Shown here: positions 44,191-52,880 of the stretch, in pieces
How the letters are laid out: each line of letters starts with the position of its first letter
How positions within the stretch are numbered: position 1 is the first letter of the stretch
Source: Tenacibaculum sp. MAR_2010_89
GTDB lineage: Bacteria > Bacteroidota > Bacteroidia > Flavobacteriales > Flavobacteriaceae
Reading direction: 5' to 3'
Assembly (NCBI RefSeq): GCF_900105985.1
Contig: NZ_FNUB01000005.1
Coordinates: forward strand, 1,488,001-1,552,000
DNA: 64,000 nt
Notes under the pieces: model-generated
Told to the model about the DNA's origin: nothing
Databases searched by the model: none
Seen by the model: the letters and a program-made list of their open reading frames with translations, nothing else
Program-made: the position numbers and the translations under genes

Positions 44191-45594
44191 TTATTTGTTT
44201 AAAGGGCGGTAATCTAAAGGAAGCATATTAGCAAAAGCTTCATATCCCCAATATCCTTCATGTAAAACAGTAAAAGGTTCAATTAAAACACCTTTTTTAC
44301 TTATCGGTGTTTCTTTAGTATTAATAAGAGATATGAAAGATTGTTGATAGTCTAGCTTTGCTTTACCAAATCTATAGTTGTCTTCTTCTGGTTCATTAAG
44401 GTAATTAATTTCAAGTAAGTAAGGAAAACTTAAATAAAAGGCAGTACCCTTTTTAATAATAAAATCATCTAAAATTAAGTTTTTCTTTACAGGCTTATTA
44501 ATATATTTTTTTAAATGCTCTTTCCTAGCTATGAAGCTTAATGAGTCAGTCTCTTTATCATATAATTTTGTTTTTGGTGTGGCATAATAAAGTCCTTTAC
44601 TATCTTTTCTTACATGAAAAGGACCATTTATAATTTTATTTATTTCTTCTTTAGAGAATTTAATTTTAAACTTTTTTGTAAAGTGAGTTTCTTTTGTAAG
44701 CATTCTTCTAACTAATGAACTTCTTATTTTTTTATTAAAAAGATTCAATTTATTAGAGTGAAAAGTTGGGAGTTTTTTAAAATTATTGAAATTAGGTTTA
44801 GAAGCTAATTTTAATTTCGCTTCATTTATAATACTATCATGAGGCCTTTCTGGGTTAAGTACTTTTTGTAATTGATTTATTTTAAAACCAGTAATATCTA
44901 ATTCATCTTTAATGATTGATCTGTAAAAATGCATACGAGAACCATTATATGCTTTTAACCTATTGGTTTTCCATTTACTTTTAATAGTAATATTTAAATT
45001 TTGATATTTAGTATATCCACTGAAAAGAATACGGTTATTGATTAATGAAAACTCTACTAAATCATAATATATTAAGTAACCTAAACCTTTATGTTTTATT
45101 TGAAGAGGTTTACTAGCATAGGCAGACAGTTTATTTGTTTTTTTGTCAAAGTCAAAATGCAAAACTTTAGGATTTAAAATCAAACATTGTGATGCTAATT
45201 CGGTTTTTCCTAAGAAAGCTTTTTTAAAACGAGATAAATTATATTTCCAATCATCGTCGTATTTTGTTTTCTGAATAACAACTTCATTTAAAATATTAGT
45301 ATCAGGTTTTAATTTACACAATAATGGCTTAGTTTTAGTATTGGTATTTATGTTAAGTTGTATGGTTTTAAATCCAATGAATGAAACAATTAATTCATAA
45401 TTACCTTTATGATTTTTTAATTGAAATTCACCTTTTTCGTTAGTAGTGGTTCCAATAGTTGTGTTGTTTAAATAAACTGAAGCACCTTCTAAAGGTTCGT
45501 TTTTGTGAGTTGTAACTTTTCCTTTTATAATAGATTGAGAAAAACTATTAGCAGTAAAAAACAGTACAATAAATACAAAAATTCCTATTCTCAT
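44191..45594 (-). CDS. Exported protein with a carboxypeptidase-regulatory-like domain
   Basis: A 467-residue protein with a signal peptide (ending SFSQS, about residue 20). A CarboxypepD_reg-like beta-sandwich follows at about 22-100 (IKGKVTTHKNEPLEGASVYLNNTTIGTTT region, ending LNEVVI, which resembles the start of a TonB-type linker). The remaining 360 residues are basic, rich in Lys/Tyr/Phe, and not recognised. There is no beta-barrel. The N-terminal domain is common in SusC-like and other envelope proteins of this phylum; the specific role is unknown. Confidence 0.7.
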   Translation of the reverse strand: MRIGIFVFIVLFFTANSFSQSIIKGKVTTHKNEPLEGASVYLNNTTIGTTTNEKGEFQLKNHKGNYELIVSFIGFKTIQLNINTNTKTKPLLCKLKPDTNILNEVVIQKTKYDDDWKYNLSRFKKAFLGKTELASQCLILNPKVLHFDFDKKTNKLSAYASKPLQIKHKGLGYLIYYDLVEFSLINNRILFSGYTKYQNLNITIKSKWKTNRLKAYNGSRMHFYRSIIKDELDITGFKINQLQKVLNPERPHDSIINEAKLKLASKPNFNNFKKLPTFHSNKLNLFNKKIRSSLVRRMLTKETHFTKKFKIKFSKEEINKIINGPFHVRKDSKGLYYATPKTKLYDKETDSLSFIARKEHLKKYINKPVKKNLILDDFIIKKGTAFYLSFPYLLEINYLNEPEEDNYRFGKAKLDYQQSFISLINTKETPISKKGVLIEPFTVLHEGYWGYEAFANMLPLDYRPLNK

Positions 45595-45657
45595 AAAAAA
45601 TATTTTTTATAAAAATAGGAACTTATTTTTGTTTTAGAAAAATAAAAAAGTTAAATG

Positions 45658-47676
45658 CTAACTTATTAATCCTGCACGTTTTAATAACGCATCTGAGTTA
45701 GGTTTTTTACCTCTAAAACGTTTGTATAAATCCATAGGTTTTTCTGTTCCTCCCTTAGAAAGAATATTATCTTTAAATTTATAGGCTATTTTTTTATTGA
45801 AGATTCCTTCTTCTTTAAAATACTCAAAAGCATCTGCATCTAAAACTTCTGCCCATTTATAAGAATAATAACCAGCAGAATACCCACCTTGAAATATATG
45901 AGCAAAAGCTGTACTCATACAATTTTCTGAAACATCAGGATATAATTGAGTATCTGAAAAAGCGGCTACTTCAAAATCTTTTACATTTTTAATGTTGGTA
46001 GGATTTGTTCCATGCCATTGCATATCTAACAAGCCAAAACTTAATTGACGTAATGTTTGCATACCTTCATGGAAACTAGCAGATTCTTTTATCTTTTCTA
46101 CATACTCCATAGGAATAGTTTCTCCAGTTTCATAATGCTTTGCAAAAAGCTCTAAAGCTTCTTTTTCATAACACCAGTTCTCTAAAACTTGACTAGGTAA
46201 TTCAACAAAATCCCAAGAAACAGATGTACCTGATAAACTATTATACGTTGTGTTTGCTAACATTCCATGTAAAGCATGACCAAATTCATGAAATAAAGTA
46301 GTAACTTCATTAAATGTAAGTAAAGAAGGTTTTGTATCTGTAGGCTTTGTAAAGTTACAAACTATAGATACCTGTGGGCGCTCATTTATTTCATTTTTTA
46401 TTTGTTGAGATTTATAAGAAGTCATCCATGCACCATTTCTTTTTCCTGGTCTAGGATGAAAATCTGCATAAAAATGAGAGATAAAGTTATCTTTGGAGTC
46501 AGAAACAGTATATGTTTTAACATCTTCGTGATACTTATCAATAGTGTCAATTTCTTCAAATTTTAAATCGAACAATTTACCAGCAATAGCAAATACTCCT
46601 TCAATTACATTTTCAAGTTTAAAATAAGGTTTTAAGAGCTCTTGGTCTAAGTTAAATAATTCTTTTTTTAACTTTTCAGAGTAGTAAGAACCGTCCCATT
46701 TTTCTAACTTTTCAATTGAATCTAATTTTTTAGCATAATTTTCTAAGTTATTAAACTCACGAATTGCTGCTGGTTTTGCTTTTTCTAATAATTCATTTAA
46801 AAAAGTTAAAACATTCTCTGGAGATTCTGCCATTCGTTCTTCTAAAACAAAATTAGCATGTGTTTTATACCCCAACAAATTTGAACGTTTATGACGAAGA
46901 TTTACAATATCTAAAACAATTTTCTCATTGTTATATTCATTTTTTTGAAATCCTTTTTTCCCCATTGCAATAGCTAGTTTTTTTCGTAACTCTCTATTAT
47001 CAGCATATGTCATAAATGGGATATAGCTAGGATAATCTAAGGTAATTAACCAGCCTTCTTTGTTGCGTTGAGTGGCCATCATTTTAGCTGCTTCTTTTGC
47101 ACTTTCTGGTAATCCAGAAACATCTCCTTCGTTGGTAAGAAGCATTTCAAAAGAGTTTGTTTCTGCTAAAATATGTTCTCCAAATTGTAATGATAGTTTT
47201 GAAAGAGCAGCATCTATTTTTCTCAATTCAACTTTCTCATCATTATCTAAATTAGCACCATTACGTGCAAATCCTTTATATTGCTTTTCTAGCAACATTT
47301 CTTGCTCAGGCGTTAAGCTTAAATTTGTGATTTGATTATAAACTGCTTTTACACGTTTGAATAATGCTTCATTTAAAACCATATCATTTTTAAATTCGCT
47401 TAACCAAGGAGAAATTTCTTTGGCAATTTCTTGAATCTCTTCGTTTGTTTCAGCAGAATTGAGGTTAAAAAAAATGGAAGTTATTTTATCTAGTTTTTCA
47501 CCTGTGTTGTCTAAAGTTACTGTAGTATTTTCAAAAGAAGGTGCTTCTGTATTATTAATTATGTCATTAATTTCTTTTTTAGCTATTTCAATAGCTTCTT
47601 TAATGGCAGGTTTATAGTTTTCTTCCTTTATTTTAGAAAAAGGAGGAGTATTAAAATCTTGTAATAATGGATTCAT
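45658..47676 (-). CDS. M3-family oligopeptidase (Dcp-like)
   Basis: A 672-residue zinc metallopeptidase of the M3 (thimet oligopeptidase / dipeptidyl carboxypeptidase) family. The active site is HEFGH at residues 463-467, with the third ligand region after it. FHPRPGKRNGAWMTSY and GGYSAGYYSYKWAEVLDADAF are typical family segments. There is no signal peptide, so it probably degrades peptides in the cytoplasm. It lies 84 bases downstream of purE and is probably a separate transcript. Confidence 0.93.
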   Translation of the reverse strand: MNPLLQDFNTPPFSKIKEENYKPAIKEAIEIAKKEINDIINNTEAPSFENTTVTLDNTGEKLDKITSIFFNLNSAETNEEIQEIAKEISPWLSEFKNDMVLNEALFKRVKAVYNQITNLSLTPEQEMLLEKQYKGFARNGANLDNDEKVELRKIDAALSKLSLQFGEHILAETNSFEMLLTNEGDVSGLPESAKEAAKMMATQRNKEGWLITLDYPSYIPFMTYADNRELRKKLAIAMGKKGFQKNEYNNEKIVLDIVNLRHKRSNLLGYKTHANFVLEERMAESPENVLTFLNELLEKAKPAAIREFNNLENYAKKLDSIEKLEKWDGSYYSEKLKKELFNLDQELLKPYFKLENVIEGVFAIAGKLFDLKFEEIDTIDKYHEDVKTYTVSDSKDNFISHFYADFHPRPGKRNGAWMTSYKSQQIKNEINERPQVSIVCNFTKPTDTKPSLLTFNEVTTLFHEFGHALHGMLANTTYNSLSGTSVSWDFVELPSQVLENWCYEKEALELFAKHYETGETIPMEYVEKIKESASFHEGMQTLRQLSFGLLDMQWHGTNPTNIKNVKDFEVAAFSDTQLYPDVSENCMSTAFAHIFQGGYSAGYYSYKWAEVLDADAFEYFKEEGIFNKKIAYKFKDNILSKGGTEKPMDLYKRFRGKKPNSDALLKRAGLIS

Positions 47677-47702
47677 TTTTTACTTTCATTAAATAATTAA
47701 TG

Positions 47703-47733
47703 AAACCTCATAAATTTAAAATCTATGAGGTTT
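47703..47733 (-). terminator. Terminator-like hairpin after purE
   Basis: A perfect 10-bp stem (aaacctcata / tatgaggttt) with an 11-base loop, between purE and the M3 peptidase start. The U-tract on the minus strand is only three bases long, so efficiency is doubtful. Confidence 0.5.
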
Positions 47734-47759
47734 ATAATTATATTTTTTTACTAAAATAC

Positions 47760-48239
47760 TTATTTTTTTACTCTTTCAGAAGCTTTTTCAACTTTGAGTT
47801 TTAAGCCTTCTTTATAAGCTATAATTTTATCTAAAACACATGTGTCAGAAGCACCAATAATTTGAGCTGCTAAAATACCTGCATTTTTAGCACCATCAAG
47901 AGCTACGGTAGCTACAGGAACTCCTCCAGGCATTTGAAGAATAGATAAAACAGAATCCCATCCATCAATTGAATTTCTACTTTTTACAGGTACTCCAATT
48001 ATTGGTAATGGACTCATACTAGCAACCATTCCTGGTAAATGAGCAGCGCCACCAGCACCAGCCACAATAACTTTCACACCTCTTTTGTGAGCATTAGTAG
48101 CATAGTCAACTAATTTTTCTGGAGTTCTGTGAGCAGATACAATATCAACTTCAACTTGAATATCAAAGCTCTCTAATATGTCTATCGCTTCTTGCATGAT
48201 TGGAAGATCTGAGTCACTTCCCATTATAATACCTACCAT
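47760..48239 (-). CDS. purE: N5-carboxyaminoimidazole ribonucleotide mutase
   Basis: Class I PurE: converts N5-CAIR to CAIR in purine synthesis. The 159 residues carry IIMGSDSDLPIM, the SAHRTPEKLVDYA active-site loop and the AGAGGAAHLPGMVAS motif. Its start overlaps the racemase-like gene by 7 bases, which places it in a purK-X-purE operon. Confidence 0.96.
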   Translation of the reverse strand: MVGIIMGSDSDLPIMQEAIDILESFDIQVEVDIVSAHRTPEKLVDYATNAHKRGVKVIVAGAGGAAHLPGMVASMSPLPIIGVPVKSRNSIDGWDSVLSILQMPGGVPVATVALDGAKNAGILAAQIIGASDTCVLDKIIAYKEGLKLKVEKASERVKK

Positions 48240-48760
48240 AATTTTGTTGTTTTTAGTTTGTTTAAGTAGCTCTTTACTCCAAATTCTGGACTAGAAAAAA
48301 CTTCTTTATTTAAATTTATAAGATGCTTCTTAGCATCTTCCATAGATGCTTGAGCAAGAAAAATAACATCTACTTGTGATGCTAATGTATTTATTTTATT
48401 AGCAATTGTAAGTTCATAATTGTCAAATTCATCGTTTTCAAAATATTTCCAAGAGCTTGAACAATTAATACTTACAATTTCAATTGTTTTGTTAATTAAC
48501 TTAGCTTCATTAATTAACATGTCTTCACTTATTTTTTTAGTAGTGTTAACAGTAAAAGCAATACCAATTTTTTTATAGTTTTTAACTAAAAAATTAGCAA
48601 TAGGTAAATCAATCCGTTCTACATCATCTCTTTTATCACATTCTTCACCGTAAGTAGAACAAGTACAAATGATAAGTTGAGGAGCATCGCTTTTTATGGT
48701 TTGTAGCTCTTTTTCAAAACCATTAATGTGAATTTTTGATGTATGTAAAAAAGCAATCAT
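48233..48760 (-). CDS. Asp/Glu-racemase-like protein between purK and purE
   Basis: A 175-residue protein. The N-terminal IAFLHTS, the ICTCSTYGE segment (Cys32, Cys34) and the VIFLAQASM segment (about 132-140) resemble the Asp/Glu/hydantoin racemase superfamily. The first catalytic Cys appears to be kept, while the second position is Ala, so a true racemase reaction is unlikely. It lies 11 bases after purK and overlaps purE by 7 bases. Its tight coupling to the two genes suggests, but does not show, a role near purine synthesis. Confidence 0.65.
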   Translation of the reverse strand: MIAFLHTSKIHINGFEKELQTIKSDAPQLIICTCSTYGEECDKRDDVERIDLPIANFLVKNYKKIGIAFTVNTTKKISEDMLINEAKLINKTIEIVSINCSSSWKYFENDEFDNYELTIANKINTLASQVDVIFLAQASMEDAKKHLINLNKEVFSSPEFGVKSYLNKLKTTKLW

Positions 48761-48771
48761 TTATTTAAACA

Positions 48772-49929
48772 TTACTTAGCTATAACCTGTATGGTTTCTT
48801 TTACTTGCTGAGCAACTTTTCTTGCTTCATTTATATCAGTGTTAACAATAGTAACATGTCCCATTTTACGGAAAGGTTTTGTTGTTTTTTTACCATATAG
48901 ATGAGGTGTAACGCCATCTATTTTTAAAATTTCTTCGATATTTTTATAAACAACTTCACCAGTATGCCCTTCAGCTCCTACTAAGTTTACCATGATGCCA
49001 GCTAATTTACTATCCGTATTACCTAAAGGAAGGTTTAATATACTACGAAGGTGTTGCTCAAACTGATTTGTATAACTAGCTTCTATTGAGTAATGACCAG
49101 AGTTATGAGTTCTTGGAGCTACTTCGTTTACTAAAATGTCATCATTTTCAGTTTGAAACATTTCAACAGCTAATAATCCAACAAAATCAAAAATATCAGC
49201 TACTTTTAAAGCTATTTCACGCGCTTTTTTAGCTACGCTTTCTTCTATTCTTGCAGGGCAAATTACATATTCTACTTGGTTTGCTTCTGGATGAAATTCC
49301 ATTTCAACAACTGGATAAGTTTTAACTTCTCCATTTGTATTCCTAGCTACAATAACAGCTAATTCATTTTTAAAAGGAATTAATTTTTCAGCGATACATT
49401 CGTCAGTAGGTAAATTATTTAAATCTGTAATAGATTTAACAATTTTCACACCATTTCCATCATAACCAAACCTTGCAGATTTCCATACAAAAGGAAAATT
49501 TACCGCTCCATTATCGATAGAGTGTTTTAATTCTTCTAAAGAAGCGAATCTAGAAAAATCTGCTGTGGGGATATTATGATCATGATAAAACACTTTTTGA
49601 CGTGCCTTATTTTGTATTGTTCTTAAATTTTCTGGTTTAGGATAAATGGTATGCCCTTCAGCTTCCAGTTTATCTAAAGCATCAATGTTTACATTTTCAA
49701 TTTCAATAGTTAAAACATCAACTTTTTTTCCAAAATTGTAAACAGTATCAAAGTCTAATAAATCTCCTTGATGAAATTCATTACAAATTTGTGCGCATGG
49801 AGCTTCATTATTTGAATCTAAGATAACCGTATAAATATCTAGCTTTTGTGTTTCTGTAAGTAACATTCTCCCTAATTGTCCGCCACCAAGAACGCCCAAT
49901 TTAAAGTTTGAAGAAAAATAATTTTTCAC
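48772..49929 (-). CDS. purK: N5-carboxyaminoimidazole ribonucleotide synthase
   Basis: ATP-grasp ligase that carboxylates AIR with bicarbonate, giving the substrate of PurE. The 385 residues show LGVLGGGQLGRMLL, FVWKSARFGYDGNGVKIV, an ATP-grasp EKLIPFKNELAVIVARN segment and VNEVAPRTHNSGHYSIEA. It is the first gene of the purK-X-purE run. The remaining purine genes are elsewhere. Confidence 0.95.
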   Translation of the reverse strand: MKNYFSSNFKLGVLGGGQLGRMLLTETQKLDIYTVILDSNNEAPCAQICNEFHQGDLLDFDTVYNFGKKVDVLTIEIENVNIDALDKLEAEGHTIYPKPENLRTIQNKARQKVFYHDHNIPTADFSRFASLEELKHSIDNGAVNFPFVWKSARFGYDGNGVKIVKSITDLNNLPTDECIAEKLIPFKNELAVIVARNTNGEVKTYPVVEMEFHPEANQVEYVICPARIEESVAKKAREIALKVADIFDFVGLLAVEMFQTENDDILVNEVAPRTHNSGHYSIEASYTNQFEQHLRSILNLPLGNTDSKLAGIMVNLVGAEGHTGEVVYKNIEEILKIDGVTPHLYGKKTTKPFRKMGHVTIVNTDINEARKVAQQVKETIQVIAK

Positions 49930-49995
49930 GATAAATTTGTTAGTAAGTGTTGTTGTTACTGCAAAAATAAGAATCTATTTCATAGTATGTTTAAA

Positions 49996-50421
49996 TTAAT
50001 TACTTATTTGCAAACTACTTCCGTTTTGAGTAACTGTATAAATTCTAGCACCACCTTCACAATTATTAGTACCTTTTATAAGGCTACCATTTAACATACT
50101 GTATTTACTGCCATCACAAGAACATTCCAATACAGGAGAATTTATTGTCATTGGAGTAGTACAATCTTTATTAGGACATTGTCTATCTATTGCTATATAA
50201 GGAGAAAAAGATCCACCAGTTCCTTTATTAAATAGTACAATACCATTAATACCTCCGCTTATAGCAGCAGTTCCATTTGGAGTTAATAAACCATTTAATT
50301 GAGGATTGTTTAGAAATACTGTAATAGGGGCTATTGTATTTCTAAAACAGCTATTTATAGAGGGAGTACTACTGCAGTTTAATAAGATTGTAAGAAGTAG
50401 CAATAAAGATAATTTTTTCAT
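49996..50421 (-). CDS. Rieske-like lipoprotein lacking both histidine ligands
   Basis: A 141-residue lipoprotein (lipobox LLNC, Cys16). The C-terminal half has a Rieske-type layout: box I CPNKDC (82-87) and box II CSCDGS (100-105). In a working Rieske protein the third residue of box I and the fourth of box II are His; here they are Asn84 and Asp103. All four cysteines remain, so two disulfides instead of a 2Fe-2S cluster are likely. Its start lies 109 bases from that of the divergent greA. Function unknown. Confidence 0.7.
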   Translation of the reverse strand: MKKLSLLLLLTILLNCSSTPSINSCFRNTIAPITVFLNNPQLNGLLTPNGTAAISGGINGIVLFNKGTGGSFSPYIAIDRQCPNKDCTTPMTINSPVLECSCDGSKYSMLNGSLIKGTNNCEGGARIYTVTQNGSSLQISN

Positions 50422-50471
50422 GTTTTTTTGTGTATCTATAAATATAACGTCACGAATTTACGAAAATTTTG

Positions 50472-50479
50472 TACATTTG
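50472..50479 (+). promoter_or_regulatory. Candidate -7 element of greA
   Basis: TACATTTG fits TAnnTTTG and lies 50 bases before the greA ATG and 7 bases before the leader hairpin. Confidence 0.5.
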
Positions 50480-50486
50480 TAATACT

Positions 50487-50514
50487 ATCTCATTCCGTTA
50501 GGGATGAGATTTTT
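50487..50514 (+). terminator. Terminator-like hairpin in the greA leader
   Basis: A 10-bp stem (atctcattcc / gggatgagat, one G-U pair) with a 4-base loop (gtta) is followed by T5. It lies between the candidate promoter and the start codon, so it can only act as a leader attenuator. Confidence 0.6.
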
Positions 50515-50529
50515 AAATTTATTGAAGTT

Positions 50530-51003
50530 ATGAGTAACGTATCATATTACACAGAAGAAGGGCTAAAAAAATTAAAAGAAGAATTAGCTCAATTAGAGCA
50601 AGTTGAAAGACCACGTGTTACACAAGAAATAGCCGATGCTAGAGATAAAGGGGATTTAAGTGAGAATGCGGAGTATCATGCAGCAAAAGAAGAACAATCA
50701 TTATTAGAGTTTAAAATAGCAAAATTAAAAAATGTTGTAGCTAGCGCACGTATTATAGATGAAAGTCAGTTAGATACATCTAAAGCTTTAATTCATTCGG
50801 TTGTTAAAATAAAAAACTCAGCAAACGGAATGGAGTTTACGTATACTTTAGTAGCCGATTCTGAAACTGATGTTAGAAATGGAAAGTTATCTGTAAATTC
50901 TCCTATAGGAAAAGGATTGTTAGGAAAAAGTGTTGGAGAGATAGCTGAAATTAAAGTGCCAAACGGTATTATGAAATTCGAGGTGTTAGAAATTTCAAGA
51001 TAA
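50530..51003 (+). CDS. greA: Transcript cleavage factor GreA
   Basis: Rescues backtracked RNA polymerase by stimulating transcript cleavage. The start at 50530 gives 157 residues, the normal GreA length; the open frame extends upstream to 50428, but that part covers the leader hairpin and is not conserved. The coiled-coil tip carries the acidic pair in RDKGDLSENAEYHAAKEEQ, and the C-terminal FKBP-like domain ends VPNGIMKFEVLEIS. A strong terminator follows. Confidence 0.95.
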   Translation: MSNVSYYTEEGLKKLKEELAQLEQVERPRVTQEIADARDKGDLSENAEYHAAKEEQSLLEFKIAKLKNVVASARIIDESQLDTSKALIHSVVKIKNSANGMEFTYTLVADSETDVRNGKLSVNSPIGKGLLGKSVGEIAEIKVPNGIMKFEVLEISR

Positions 51004-51022
51004 TTAAAAAAATATACTAGTT

Positions 51023-51051
51023 AAAAGCGTTACAGAAGTAACGCTTTTTTT
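51023..51051 (+). terminator. Intrinsic terminator after greA
   Basis: An 11-bp stem (aaaagcgttac / gtaacgctttt) with a 4-base loop and T7 at 51045-51051. Confidence 0.88.
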
Positions 51052-51073
51052 ATTTTTACTAAAAATTATATTA

Positions 51074-51466
51074 ATGGCAAGTATTTTTACAAAAATAATA
51101 ACAGGAGAAATTCCTTCATATAAAATTGCTGAGAATGAGGATTTCATTGCTTTTCTAGATATTAATCCTAATGCAAAGGGACATGCTTTAGTTGTACCGA
51201 AGAAAGAAGAAAATAAAATTTTTGATTTATCTAAAGATGAATATTCTAATTTAATGTCTTTTTCTTATAGAGTGGCAAAAGCATTAGAAAAAACAATTTC
51301 TTGTGAACGAATAGGAATGAGTGTTATTGGGTTAGAAGTACCTCATGTTCATGTACATTTAATACCAATTAATACAATGGTAGATATGCAATTTACTCAA
51401 AAGGTAAAATTAACAAATGATGAATTTATTTCTTTAGCTCAACAAATAGGAAAAAACTTTGAATAA
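51074..51466 (+). CDS. HIT-family nucleotide hydrolase
   Basis: A 130-residue histidine-triad protein. The catalytic HVHVHLIP motif is in the C-terminal part, and AFLDINPNAKGHALVVPKK is the typical core. It probably hydrolyses AMP-linked nucleotides (Hint/HinT-like). It shares one base with the next small gene. Confidence 0.92.
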   Translation: MASIFTKIITGEIPSYKIAENEDFIAFLDINPNAKGHALVVPKKEENKIFDLSKDEYSNLMSFSYRVAKALEKTISCERIGMSVIGLEVPHVHVHLIPINTMVDMQFTQKVKLTNDEFISLAQQIGKNFE

Positions 51467-51654
51467 TGAAAAAATGGACTAAGGTTGGCTTGTTATGGGG
51501 AGCAATAATGTTTGTAATTATGAGTATTATTTACCCGTTAATTATAGGAGAGAAAATAACAACAATAAGTATTTTAATTGGTGTTGTAATATGGACTATT
51601 GGCGGAATATTGTTTGGGTATTTACAGAGAAAAAGAATAGAAAAAGTGAATTAA
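51466..51654 (+). CDS. Small two-TM membrane protein
   Basis: A 62-residue protein with TM segments at about 7-24 (VGLLWGAIMFVIMSIIYPL) and 33-52, ending in a basic tail. The ATG overlaps the HIT gene stop. Its 3' end overlaps the convergent kinase gene by 4 bases. Function unknown. Confidence 0.7.
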   Translation: MKKWTKVGLLWGAIMFVIMSIIYPLIIGEKITTISILIGVVIWTIGGILFGYLQRKRIEKVN

Positions 51655-52802
51655 AATTTATCTAATAAAATTTGAAATGTAGTTCCTTTTCCTATTTCTG
51701 ATTTTTGAACAAAAATTTTACCCTTATGATAATCTTCAATTATTCTTTTAGAAAGAGATAAGCCTAATCCCCATCCACGTTTCTTAGTTGTAAATCCAGG
51801 TTTAAATACTTGTTTAAACTGTGATTTGTGCATTCCTTTTCCAGAGTCTGAAATTGTAATTTTAACTTTTTTAGAAGTGTTTTTTATAGATAAGTCTAAG
51901 GTGCCCTTACCTTGCATTGCATCAATTGCATTTTTGATAAGGTTTTCTATTACCCACCCAAATAATTCAGTGTTAATTTGAGTGTTAATTTCTTCTTGAG
52001 ATGCGTTAAAAGAAAATGAAATTTGCTTAGAACTACGAGATTCTAAGTAACTAAATACTGTTTTGGTGATAGAAACAATATTGTGTTGTTTTAATTCTGG
52101 TAGAGAACCAATTTTAGAAAAACGATTCGCAATAATATTCAAACGATCTACATCTTTTTCTATCTCATCAACGTACATTTGGTCAATATTTTCTGTACGA
52201 AAAATAGCAATCCACCCTAACAAGGACGATAAAGGTGTACCAATTTGATGAGCAGTTTCTTTTGCCATTCCTGTCCAAAGCTTATTTTGTTCAGCAACTT
52301 TACTAGATTTAAAAACCATATATATTATAGTTATAAATAAACCTAGAATTAATAATAAAGCTAGTGGATAATATTTTAGTTTATATAATAAATCAGAATT
52401 TCTATAGTATACGTATTGCTTCTGAGTGTTTTTATAACTTATTTCAATAGGATCATTCTGATCCTTCATGATTTGAAGTTGTTTTTCTAAATATTTAGGG
52501 TTTAATACTTTTAAACTATCTAAATTTTGGCTTTCAATAATTTCACCCTTACTATTTAATAAAATTGAAGGTATGTTTTGGTTATTCTCTAAAATTTTTA
52601 GAGGTAGAGTTACATCTGCATTTAAATCAGTATTGTCGTTTAATTCTTTCATAGCTGCAGCAAATACTTTCATTTTACCACGCTCTTCTTCTTTAAACTT
52701 TTGAAAGAAAATATAGGTATTCCATAAAATTAAGGAAACAATAACAATAGAAATTAATACCACTACACGTTTTAGCCAAAATGTATTTTGAAAAAGACTC
52801 AT
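51651..52802 (-). CDS. Membrane sensor histidine kinase, orphan
   Basis: A 383-residue kinase with TM helices at about 12-32 and 144-163 enclosing an extracytoplasmic domain of about 110 residues. The HisKA motif is AKETAHQIGTPLSSL (His185), and the HATPase motifs are present: N-box NLIKNAIDAM, DSGKGMHKS, and GWGLGLSLSKRII. No response regulator gene is adjacent, so its partner is elsewhere. It is divergent from the flavin-reductase-like gene. Confidence 0.9.
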   Translation of the reverse strand: MSLFQNTFWLKRVVVLISIVIVSLILWNTYIFFQKFKEEERGKMKVFAAAMKELNDNTDLNADVTLPLKILENNQNIPSILLNSKGEIIESQNLDSLKVLNPKYLEKQLQIMKDQNDPIEISYKNTQKQYVYYRNSDLLYKLKYYPLALLLILGLFITIIYMVFKSSKVAEQNKLWTGMAKETAHQIGTPLSSLLGWIAIFRTENIDQMYVDEIEKDVDRLNIIANRFSKIGSLPELKQHNIVSITKTVFSYLESRSSKQISFSFNASQEEINTQINTELFGWVIENLIKNAIDAMQGKGTLDLSIKNTSKKVKITISDSGKGMHKSQFKQVFKPGFTTKKRGWGLGLSLSKRIIEDYHKGKIFVQKSEIGKGTTFQILLDKF

Positions 52803-52880
52803 ATTTCAAATATAAACTATTCTTTACTATAACATGATATATAAATCTGTAGTATATTTACACTAAAAATAAATTAAACA

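Noticed and set aside
50428..50529. N-terminal extension of greA by 34 residues
   Set aside because: It covers the leader hairpin and promoter, and the shorter start gives the standard GreA length.
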